Source: Anniella stebbinsi
Lineage: Eukaryota; Chordata; Lepidosauria; Squamata; Anniellidae
Length of the DNA: 64,000 nucleotides
Reading direction: 5' to 3'
Assembly: GCA_029215795.1 (NCBI GenBank)
Contig: JARDYH010000003.1
Location: forward strand, 10,876,001-10,940,000
The position numbers were made by a program, and so were the translations under genes. Below the pieces are notes generated by a model. The model was not told the origin of the DNA and made no database searches. It worked only from the letters and a program-made list of their open reading frames with translations. Each line of letters starts with the position of its first letter. Positions within the stretch are counted from its first letter, which is position 1. This document shows, in pieces, positions 54,241-64,000 of this stretch.

Positions 54241-54685
54241 AATTTGCATTGGAAACATTTCTGCTGCCCTATAGAGTGATCTAACTTGGTATTTTTATTT
54301 TACTTGTATTTAGTAAACTAAGCTAAACAAAAGTATGCCATGTTAATTTGGTCCCAATACAACACAAGTATCTGAACTGCAATATTTGAGGCGGGGGAGG
54401 GGGGAATAAAGCACACTTAATGTGATTTAAGTATTATATTAGGAAGATTTTTATAGGAATATTTGAAAAAACTTAAAGGCAACAGCATGCACTTCCCTCA
54501 CTTTGCCTACATTTCAGAAAAGGTACTGAAAACTGTTGACGCATTAATTCTAGCATCCCAAAGAACTGTGCATGATATGCTGACACTCACTCATTAATAA
54601 CTTTGAAATTGCCTAATATTGTATGTGCAATTGGAACGCATTGAGTGTTATTAATACTAATGAATTATTTTCCGACCCACATCAC

Positions 54686-54815
54686 TGACAGCATCCCTGC
54701 TAGATGGCCATCCAGCCTCCGCTTAAATACTTTCAATGAAGGAAGGCCCACCACCTCCTGAAGTAGCTTGTTCCACCAATGAACAGATCTCACTGATAGG
54801 AAGCTTCTCCTAAGG
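54686..54815 (-). mobile_element. CR1-like 3' fragment
   Basis: 'GACAGCATCCCTGCTAGATG', 'GGCCCACCACCTCCTGAAGT' and 'TAGCTTGTTCCACCAATGAA' are the inverse of the CR1 tail. Confidence 0.65.
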
Positions 54816-57734
54816 TTTAGCCAAAATTCGGTTACGTATTATCCCTGTATGACTGACATGACTAGAAGCACTAGCTGCTGTTTACAACATACACAGAAGC
54901 CCTGAACAACATGGGAGAATTTCACACTCAAGCTCTCAAGGCTGGCAGACGACTTGTTCTTCTAACTCTTGCTCCCCTATTTTATACCGCTGTCTTTAAA
55001 AAGACATTCGTGAACAATGACAAGGCCAACACTGGAAACATCTTTGCTGGTGTATTAATTATCATTTGCCTAAAAGTTTGCTATTAATGCTTTCATTTAC
55101 AGTCCTGTAGGTTAGTAAAATTTTCAAGTGCTGTATAATTACTCCAGAACACACACTGCCTGACAATTTGTCACTGCATAAACAGTGATAACATATAAAC
55201 AGTTGACCTTTCCATGAAGGAATGAGGCCTACCAAGTTTGTACACAATCTTAAAGTATTGTTTAAACAAAAAGGTCACAGAGCAGGGTAAAATTTTATTC
55301 CATAGTAGAAAGTAGGAAGTGCTTTGGAGTATTTTTGCTTTCGCCCCCCCACAAGAGGAACAGTACCTCCTATTCTGCTCTTTCTTTAAAATAGTTTCTG
55401 TGGTTTATGCCAAGGGAGATGCTCTGTTTGGGCACTTTGTTTTACTTCTGTCTGCAGTAACTAGCATATAAACCATGACTGTTGTAATTTCATTTTGGAT
55501 ATCAAAGATTATCTTTCTTTCGACAGAGCAGCCATGCTTCCAACTCTAAGGGCAAATGAGACAGAAGGCTCCCTTCCATTATTTATCCACCCAGTCCCTC
55601 TCCTATTGAGGCTGGATGCATATGTAACCTGCGTCATCAAATATCTGCCTTCCCACAGGATCTGCATTCTCAGCAAGGTGTAATACAGCCCTCTTTAGCT
55701 GGTGTGCCAAGCAGATAAACAACCCCACCCCAACAAACACTCACACATGCACACACACACCTTACAGATTCCAAACAGCCATCACTTGCAGGTTGCCACA
55801 GTTCAGACTGCAAGAGATGGCATATGGTTGCCCAATGAAATTGTGGACCAGACAAGGACAAGATAAATTATTCAGAGATGGCAATGAAAAGACAGCTTCC
55901 AGTCCATTTGTTATAGCCGGGCAAGTTGTCTTCACACTACAACATTCTTTCCAATGCTGCTTTAAGCAGCTAGAGAGCTGCTACAGCAGCCATGGTTCCT
56001 TCCTGTGCTAGGTGCAAATCAAGTGGGATGATTCTATGGTGCAGTTCATTCCCATGTAAGATCCTCCTTCCCAGGAAGTGCAGCCCTGCTGGCAAGGGGA
56101 GGAAGTGCAGTACGGGCTCCTCCAACCGGATTGTAGATTTCTCATATACCCAAATGGCAAGGAACGCAGCCACACTACTTCAGCAATTCCTGTGCCACTA
56201 CATGTAATGCTGGAGAGGTTCCCAGATGGTTTTCAGAACCAAGGCAACTGACTCAGTCAGCTGACCATTGGTGTGCAGGTGCAAGAGGTATGTACTCCAG
56301 TGAAATGATATCATATGTGAAACACATAAGCCACCAATAAACAAATACAAATTACTCCAAGCTAACAAGAGATTCCTTAGCATATAAGAGACACTTTCAA
56401 AAATATCTTCCAGGAAGAAAGAAACATTTTTCCCATAGCCAGAAAAATAGTCAGAGCCCAAGGATGGACAAGAATTTTTAAACCACACCTTCATCCACAA
56501 ATGGATTTCAGGGCAGTACACATATGAATTTAAATCCAATACAATATTAAACAGTAAACAATTCAACAAAACTGAGAGGAATAGAACTATGCAACCAGCT
56601 GAAAATACAATAATCTAAAATTTCCAGGCAAATTAAAAAAGTTGGCAGCGAAAGGATTAATGAAGAGGGCATTCCAAAGTCAGGATACCATTACAAAGGA
56701 AGGTGAGTATCTATTCAGTACTCAACTGGAAATGTTTGCCATCACATGCTTTTATTTATCTCTGCGATCACAGAGATGAGAAATTATGTTCTTGCACAAC
56801 TGCCATTGGCTTCAATAAAGCTTAGGCAAGAGAACATCTGCGAGGATTATGCCCCTATTCAAACTAACCTCCAGATTCATTTGCACGTTGTTGTGACAGA
56901 GAAACTTTCAAATGCAACAGAAGAAGCAGAGGTTTACTTTTAACAGCTAGGAAAATTTAATATGCTGTTCCCCTTGGGCCTCAAGCATTCTCCAAAAAAG
57001 ATTTACTCACTCATGACTGGTAGCCTCTTTGCATATAGTCCAGACAGGTATTAAACTACGGTGTCTTGTCCAAGAAGATCTCTCAGAGGTATACATGTCC
57101 TAGCCAAAGGGGGGGAAAACAAGGAAAGTAATATTAATCACAAAATATACTCATGTTGTTGAAAGTAGTACTCTTGTACAGATGTTGGGAGGGGGTAGTT
57201 CTTAAGAAGTAATCACTCCCTTAGGAATCAAACGTATTTATAACACTTGATATATTATAGACAACATATTTTTAGAGTTACTATATTGAGGAGAAGGAGG
57301 AAAGCATAAGCAGTAAATTTAAGTCTTAAGTATTTTGTTAGCAAATAACACTTAAGCATTCCCACATTCATGCCAGGCTGAACCACCAGAGGCCTGCTCT
57401 TCCTCTCCCCAGAGATACTTCAATCCTTTCCCTGATATTTCAGATTTCATTTTAAAAATATATTGTATCTATTTTCATACTTAAAGAGATACGAGGCAGT
57501 ATGCAACTCAAAATGCTCAGTAAGAAGCAAAGGAAGAAGAGAACCTCAAGCTGGGAGCCCAGTAATTTTATTCATAAGATGTAAATTCACAAGATGCAAC
57601 TGTCACCTGGTGCCAGTTTTTTCTGAAGGCCATCTTCTCTACGGGGGTGGGGGGTGGGGACACATGTTATTTACTTCAGGTCTGTCACATCTTTAAGGAC
57701 AGCAGCAGAAGTAGAATACTGGGCTGAGTACTGT
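54816..57734. other. No recognisable gene
   Basis: Unclassified. A short CA tract lies at 55739-55760. Frames such as 56198-56569(-) are open without features. Confidence 0.4.
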
Positions 57735-57890
57735 TGCCATTTTGTCCCCTAATCCCACCTTCCAGCCCTTTCTGCCACTTGAAGCCATTGCAGAGAAGAA
57801 GAGAGCAAACTTTCATCAGAGACCGAAGAGGAACAGAAGAAAGGCCCTGAGCCTCTATAACTGTCAGTTCCAAGGGGAGGAGGTGGCCAT
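57735..57890 (-). repeat. Unclassified repeat, inverse partner of 54.1 kb
   Basis: 'CTAATCCCACCTTCCAGCCC' to 'ATAACTGTCAGTTCCAAGGG' matches 54142-54240 in inverse at roughly 80-85% by eye. The two copies sit 3.5 kb apart. Confidence 0.6.
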
Positions 57891-58027
57891 TGTGGTTGGA
57901 GTGGGATAGAGAAGAGAACTAGCATTCCTCTCTAGGAGAGTCTTCAGTGAAAGGGGGTCATCATCAAAATTTACTGATGTTTTATGTAAACTGTTTAATG
58001 AAAGTCATCTAAAAGAGTCATAAAAGA

Positions 58028-58195
58028 GACAGCCCGTGTGGTCTAGTGGATAGGGTTTTGGACTGGAACTTGGGAGATCCGGGTTCAAAGCCTCACTTGG
58101 CCATGGAGCTCACTGGTGACTTTGTGAGAATAAAATAGCCCTTGGTTTCCTTGAAAGACGAAAAGAGGCGGAATATAAACATAATAATAAATAAG
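58028..58195 (+). mobile_element. MIR-like SINE with intact tRNA-like head
   Basis: A box 'GTGTGGTCTAGTGGATAGGG', B box 'GATCCGGGTTCAAAGCCTCA', then 'CCATGGAGCTCACTGGTGAC' and a shortened body ending 'GGCGGAATATAAACATAATA'. It has the best polymerase III promoter boxes of its family in the window. Confidence 0.85.
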
Positions 58196-58683
58196 TGTCA
58201 AAAATGAATAAAAATTATCCAGTGCACTTCTATAAAAACCCAAACACTTTTTCAGAGGGGCATACATTATGCCCTTCTCTAGGTAAGCAACTTAAGCAGC
58301 CGGATGGAACCAGTCATTTAGTAGAGCAGATGCAACAGTCCTGATTTCCAGCTCTCTCTATGCTGCAGCCTCCGATGGAATTGGGTTAGTCCCTTACTTG
58401 AGGTGCACTTCACTTCTCTTCTTTATAATCTGGTGATGCCACCTCTTTTTTGCTTTGGCAAGAAGCAAACCTCCTGTCTTTCCCTGCTCTGGCCTTTGAG
58501 TGCTAAGTATGATTGACAAGCACTTGATACATAGTTTAAATGTCATTAAGTTTATTTTGTTAATAATTAGTAGATTTCAACTCAGTCTACTTGTACTGAA
58601 GCTGTTACTCTATTGCACTTATAAGTCTTCCTTCCCCAACGGGCACTCAGCCCTCCCACCCTAACTAAATTTTTGGCTGCAGG

Positions 58684-58890
58684 CCTACGTCTCTCCCTCC
58701 CTCACAAACAAAAGGGTACAAACCTAAAATAATAATGATGATGAAAAATGTGCCTACATCTCTCCCTCCCACACAAAGAAAAGGGTGAAAGCCTAAAATA
58801 ATAATAATAAGAAGAAGGTGCCTACATCTCTCCCTCCCCATACAAAGAAAAGGGGTAAGCCTAAAATAATAAAATAATGAAAAATGTGTC
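58684..58890 (+). repeat. Minisatellite, three ~68-bp units
   Basis: The unit contains 'GCCTAC.TCTCTCCCTCCC', 'CACAAA.AAAAGGGT', 'CCTAAAATAATAATGATGAT' and 'GAAAAATGTG'. Copies start near 58684, 58750 and 58820. The AAT/GAT part of each unit varies in length. Confidence 0.85.
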
Positions 58891-59865
58891 TAGTAAAAAA
58901 GCTTATACAACAGCCATCAAAATCAATATGCAGATCTGTGATACCTTATCCTAGCCCCTTGCTGCTGCTGCCCCTGACCAGCCTTTACTATTAGGCCCCA
59001 CAGCTCTACAGCCCAGCAACCTGGCCTCAGTCAAGCATCTAAGTTCCCGCTGCCACCAGTACCTTCCTCAGGTACACTTTAATGACCACACCAGTTGGAT
59101 GAAATTAACAAGTTTTATTAACATCAAGTATATTGCATGCACAGTAAGCTGTTCTTAAAGCTAAACTGTTTCCTCTCACAATATCAATCAATCAAACACC
59201 TCACTAGATACTCTCTCTCTCTCTTTTCCCTGCTCAACCCACAATCAACCCCCCTCCTCAATTCAACCCAAAACAACCCTGTCAGCTCTCCCTCTGTCTG
59301 ACATATATATCTCATTCGCTCCCCAGCTCCTCCCACTCTCCCACACTCCACCAATCCAAGCACTCCAAACAACTAACCAATCAGCACTCACTTACCACTC
59401 ATTCTATACTCACCCAGACCTGCAACTCCAAACAACAGCTTTTGCAACACATTCACATCCCTGAACAGTAGGACATCACAAGATCCTAATAAGAAAATGA
59501 CAGCTAAGTAGGGTATGATCATTCTCTAGTCATTTGTTAATAATCCAATCTTCCCGTAGCCAGATAACCACAAAGATTAACAGCAGGGGGATCCCAGCTG
59601 CATTTATATTTGTCACTCTCAGTCACTAAGATGTTGAATATATTGCTTGCAATGTTTGCACCAAGGCCAAGAAGTGCTGCCTGCATTTATTTATTTATTT
59701 ACTTACAATATTTATATACTGCTCCCCATTCAATAATGTATGACTTCACATCAGAGATGCAAGCAAAACCTGTATGAGGAACATTATTGCCTATACATTA
59801 TCCCACAGAGTTCCATCACAAGGAACAGGGAAGCAACCAACTAAGCAGCTTTAGCTACAACTAGA
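58891..59865. other. No recognisable gene; pyrimidine-rich
   Basis: 59.2-59.45 kb is strongly C/T-rich on the plus strand (a TCTCTCTCTCTC tract near 59211-59223). A scrap of the 'TTTATTTATTTACTTACAAT' dispersed repeat lies at 59689-59735. Confidence 0.4.
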
Positions 59866-60110
59866 TTGGACGACTGCAATACGCTCAGCATGGGTGTAAC
59901 TTTTGAAGAGGCTCTGGAAACTGCAATTGGACTAAAATGCAGCAGCAAGAATACTGGTTGGTGTTCGCTTACCAAATCATTTCACATTTTACCTGAAAGG
60001 ATTGAACTGCTTATCAATTTATTTCCAGGACTGTGATTACCTTTAAAGCCCTGAATGGCTTCGGTCCAGGTTATTTTGGGGATTGCTGCCTCTTATGCTA
60101 GCATGTCCAT
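59866..60110 (+). mobile_element. L2 LINE C-terminal fragment
   Basis: Broken plus-strand frames give 'RLDDCNTL', then (after frame changes) 'TFKALNGFGPGYFGD', matching 'TFKALHGLGPGYLWD' of the L2 copy at 29.5 kb. Damaged by frameshifts. Confidence 0.65.
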
Positions 60111-60249
60111 GCCTTAACACAAAGGCCTGAGAGTCAAATCTAGCCACCCTGGGTCCCCCAGATGGCCACACACCCCAACCCTGGCCACACTCCTTTCCCA
60201 TTCTAAAAGCTTGAAATGCCTGTCCTAAGGCTCAGTTATGGGTAGGAAA

Positions 60250-61430
60250 AGCTTTACGCTACAATATCCTTTTCTCGGGCAAAGTACTTGAGCAGGTGGT
60301 CGTTGACTGAATCTAGGCATTCTTGGACGAGTCTTATTTTCTGGATCCTTTTTAGTCGGTGTTCAGGTCTGGTTTTGGGAACGACATTGCCTTGGTTGCC
60401 CAGTATGATGACCTGTGTTGGGAGAGAGACACTGGGAGTGTGTCCCTGTTGGTACTCCTTCATCTCACAGCAGTGTTCAAAATCATCAACCATGGCATTC
60501 TTCTGGAACAGCTGTTTGAATTGGGCATGCTACTTTGCAGTGATTCTGTTCCTACCTGGACAGTAGTTTCCAAAGAATGGTGCTTGGGGGGTACTGCTTG
60601 GCTCCATGGATCATCCAGTGTGGAGTTGCTAACAACTACAAGAAACTGCAGTCTGGGACTGTCCAGAGTTTTGGGGTGCATTATCAATATGCCAATGACA
60701 CACAATTATACTTCTCCTTTTCATCTCAATCAGGGGGGATGGTGGATGTGATGAACCAGTGACTGGCCTCAGTAATGGGCTGGATGAGAGGCTCAATCCA
60801 GACAAGATTGAGACTCTGTTGATGAGTGGTTCCTCTGCCTGAATAGGAACAGTGCAACTGGCTCAGGAAGGGGTCAGACTCCCCTGAATGACGTGTACAG
60901 CTTGGGGCACTCCTGTATCCATCATTGTCATTGGAAGCTCAGATGGCATCCATGGCATGGAGTGCATTCTACCAGCTTCAGTTGGTAGCCCTGTTGTCAC
61001 CCTGTCTCGATGAGGACAGCCTGGCATCAGTGAACGATGCTCTGGTAACCTCTAGTTTAGTTTACTGCAATGCATTGTACATTGATTGCCTTTGAAGACA
61101 GTTCAGAAGCTGCAGCTACTGCAGTACTCAGTAGGCAGGTTGTTGACTCCAAGTGGGTGACATGAACATATAAACCCAGTTCTGGCTCACATGCAATGGT
61201 TGACAACTTGTCTCCAGGACAAATTCAAAGTGCTGGTTTTAACCTATAACACCCTACATGGCTCAGAACCCCAATACCTCAAGGACTGACTTTCTCCATA
61301 TGAATCTACCTAGTCCCTGAGGTCAGCTTCAGAGGCCGTTCTCTGTTTGCCGCCTCTGAGAGAAGCTTGGTGGTTTCAGTTCCGGAACAGGCCTTTTCTG
61401 TGATGCATCCTTAACCTTTTTTTCTGAACT
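60250..61430 (+). mobile_element. L2 LINE RT, heavily decayed
   Basis: In order the plus strand carries palm sequence (GSVSLLVLLHLTAVFKIINHGILLEQL), the catalytic region as YANDTQLYF (second position changed: A-N-D instead of A-D-D), 'VNDALVTSSLVYCNALYID' and the C-terminal 'FKVLVLTYNTLHGSEPQYLKD'. There are several frameshifts and stops and no continuous frame longer than about 130 codons. It follows another L2 fragment (59.87 kb) in the same orientation but repeats its C-terminal part, so these are two insertions. Confidence 0.75.
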
Positions 61431-61813
61431 AAAACACCCCAAACACTTCAGGCCTTTTCTCATTTGTGTGTAAGAGCAGCATAGTTGGCCTTCATCCAAC
61501 TATTCAAATAGTTTGCAAAGTACAAAATGCTGGAGATAAAAGGGAGTATTAAAGAATGCTGGTATCAAGGTAATTATGGCAAGCCAGCAACCAGCATGAA
61601 CTACGAAGCATGTTCATGCCCAACATCCAAAAGTGGAGAGCATTATTAGCGGTGAGGTACAGCCAGTTCTGAAGTTGATCCATGTAAAGTTCTTGAGACC
61701 ACTGTTGCCTGAATGAGAGCAATGACACTGGTTGCAGTGACTACTTCAACTCAAGCCTAGAACAGGCATTGAACCTGGAGCCAGAGAGATGTCAAGTGGA
61801 GTCTCAGCAGCCT
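61431..61813. other. No recognisable gene
   Basis: Unclassified sequence between the L2 remnant and the palindromic element. Confidence 0.4.
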
Positions 61814-62178
61814 GGTTCCCACAACACGGTAAGCTACTGTGGGTTAATTCAACCATGGGGGCTCCATGCCATATGATGGCCACCATTTTGCATATGCAAG
61901 CCACGGCAGGGAGGAGGTGTGAGCCATGGCTTGACATGTCATGCAAACCCGCAAAGATGGGTTACTGGCAAGGTTAACACACCACCGACAGTCCATGGGC
62001 TATTTTAGGGTCATGGGTAGTTCGTTGACCACCACAACACACCCTCACCGGGTTTGCACAACATGACATGCAGCATGTCCCTGCCATGGCTTGCACACAT
62101 GCAAAATGGCGGCCGGCATACATCATGGAACCCCGTGAGTGAATTAACCCACGGTGGGTTGTTGTAATGTGTGAACAG
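61814..62178. mobile_element. 365-bp palindromic hAT-like MITE
   Basis: The left arm 'GTGGGTTAATTCAACCATGG...CCACCATTTTGCATATGCAAG' and the right arm's inverse ('GTGGGTTAATTCACTCACGG...GCCATTTTGCATGTGTGCAAG') pair over about 180 bp per side, at roughly 75% by eye, centred near 61996. GCAGCCT occurs on both flanks (61807-61813 and 62179-62185), within an 8-bp window that matches at 7 positions. This fits the 8-bp duplications of hAT elements. No ORF. Confidence 0.7.
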
Positions 62179-62185
62179 GCAGCCT

Positions 62186-64000
62186 ATGTGCTGTAAACCA
62201 CCACACTCAAGTCAAGACAAATAACTACCAACCAGCCCAACATAGCAAGAAATCCACATGACCCATTAAAAGAGTTTCCAAGTCAAGTTTTCACTCAAGT
62301 TTGAGCAAAAGGGGGCACTGGTGATGCTCCTGATCCTTGCCACAAACCTGCCTTACTCTGCTTTGGCTCTGTCCTGTGCTCACCTCGCCACACTCACCCT
62401 TGCAACAGGCCTCAACATTCAGAACCAAAGCAAAGCATGCACCCTCCTAGAAAGGGCCTTCTGACCAAATATTCTGGCTTCTCACTGCTCAGATTGACTC
62501 ACTCAAAAGGCTTTGGTGCCTGAGCAACAAGAGTGGATTGGAAATTGCCAAATTCAGCATCCTATAAGCCAAGAAACATCCTGTAACTTCATTTTCTTCA
62601 ATAAACTGACCAGAAATCCACCATCTGTGTTAACCTAGTCAGCTAATTCCATGCAGTGTCTCTCCTCCCCGAGTCCTTAAGACTTGAGGAGGATAAGGAG
62701 AAAGAGAAAGTAATTATCCAACTTCCATAAAATGTGCCTGAATATAACACTTGCAGATCCAAAGCAAATCCAAGAAAGAAAGCTGGAAAGCCACCAGATT
62801 TTTCTACAAAACGCTGCTGTTTAATCTGCTGCAAACCATAACAAGTAGACTATTACAGTCTTCAAAACAGGGGAAATTCAAAGGGGGGGGAATACTTTAA
62901 AAAGAGAGAACCAAAGAACAGCTTATGCCAAGGGCAGCCAACTGGTAGCCCTCAAAGGACTTTTATCTACCCCCCCCCCCAGCACCTCACCATATTTTAG
63001 TCAAGTGACTGTAGAAAATTTACCCCCAGTTTCATTTACAAGATAAAACATCTTCAAATTGCAAGAGAAAGATTCAGCACTTCAGTGATACATCTCTACC
63101 TGGGACTTTCCAAGGCTGGTTCCAGAGCTGAAGAAGGAGAAAGCAAGAAGATGCACCAGGAGCCAATTAATTCATCACCATGACAATGGAGGTGTATCCC
63201 CTCTTGCTGCAAACAGCATACCAGCCCTGTTCCCAGCTGATGGACACATACCCTAGTCTCACAGAATACAATGGTCATGAAGGATATGTGGAGAAAGCAG
63301 AACACATGAGTTACCTAGGTTGGAGGGCGCATTTAATGATTAGAGGTGAAGAAACCAAGGGAGATTTCCTCTGGAACTCAGCTGGGTGCCTAGAAGTAGA
63401 GCCAGGGAGAGGAGCAAAGTGGGTTCTACTTAATGCCCTGCCTATTCCAAGGCCCAAAAGAAACTCCAATCCAAGAATCCTATGCTCTCTGCTGAGTCCT
63501 CCCACCACCTCCTATGGATTTCCTATACAACAACTAGATTTACATATTTGTACGCGACTCTGTTCCCTACTTTTTAAATGCTATCTGTACTGAGTTTTAA
63601 TCATATGGTTTCAGTGTAATTAACAAGAATATACAATTATTATACTTCCCCCCCCCAACTTTTTAAACACTGTTCCCTACTTCTGAAACTGTGGAGCCCC
63701 AACTATCAGATGGTTCCCACATGATTATGGAACTGGCCGTTCATGAAGGGTTCAATTTGTGCAGCAAAATATACTTGCAAGCCATTGGCATACCATCTGG
63801 AGAATAAACAGCTGCTCTGAAGAAGACAAAAGTTGGCCATTTGGGGCTTATGCTATCGTATGCAGAATAGAGGGAACAAATGGATCAATTCTGTGATTGA
63901 TCACAAAACTACCACAACTCAGCACACTGCCTAATCAAAGATAAAAAATGCTCTGAATGATTCACTTGATTACAATGGTGATCTTTTGTCCTGACCAAAG
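62186..64000. other. No recognisable gene
   Basis: Unclassified. It includes G- and C-runs near 62882-62890, 62969-62980 and 63649-63657. The 137-codon frame 63180-63593(+) is open but without a domain or splice support. Confidence 0.4.

Noticed and set aside
58028..58100. A tRNA gene with good A and B boxes
   Set aside because: The sequence continues into the shared MIR-like SINE body and no cloverleaf is convincing.

Overview
This is vertebrate nuclear DNA, most likely from a squamate reptile (lizard or snake). There are no operons or prokaryotic signals. The sequence is AT-leaning and packed with dispersed repeats in a combination typical of squamates: CR1 and L2 LINE fragments, MIR-like and tRNA-Ala-like SINEs, short fold-back DNA elements, a Helitron-like element, and one complete DIRS-type tyrosine-recombinase retrotransposon. 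No host gene can be recognised with confidence. The window reads as intergenic or intronic DNA; one weak candidate pair of host exons is noted near 35.5-35.8 kb.

The outstanding object is at 40,913-46,121, on the minus strand: a DIRS retrotransposon of about 5.2 kb that looks complete and young. In element order it has a 5' inverted terminal repeat (ITR), a Gag-like ORF with a Cys/His zinc cluster, an RT/RNase H/methyltransferase-like ORF, a tyrosine recombinase (YR) ORF with the catalytic R-H-R-Y set, an internal complementary region (ICR), and the 3' ITR. The two halves of the ICR are antiparallel copies of the two element ends and reproduce the end-specific variants. The Gag and YR ORFs share a frame and are separated only by one TGA. 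The YR frame stays open across the whole RT ORF, and the RT frame has no ATG near its start. Gag makes the structural protein, RT/RNase H makes the cDNA, the ICR is thought to template circularisation, and YR integrates the circle.

Layout: 0-10 kb holds mostly unclassified DNA with a cluster of fold-back elements (4.7, 6.7, 7.3 and 9.8 kb), a CR1 tail and an acidic ORF remnant. 10-28 kb holds CR1 and L2 scraps, SINEs, microsatellites, and a nested CR1-in-DNA-element insertion at 27.2 kb. 29.1-30.7 kb is an L2 LINE with two in-frame stops, abutting a SINE. 32.5 kb holds a CR1 split by a palindromic insertion. 38.7-39.6 kb is a ~1 kb unclassified insertion bounded by a 7-bp repeat. 41-46 kb is the DIRS element. 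49.6-51.7 kb is a Helitron-like element with TC...CTAG ends between A and T. 53.9-61.4 kb carries decayed L2 copies and a 3-copy minisatellite. 61.8-62.2 kb is a large hAT-like palindrome.

All assignments come from reading the sequence and from memory of family hallmarks. No alignment or database search was run. Repeat boundaries are approximate, usually within 10-30 bp, unless stated otherwise.
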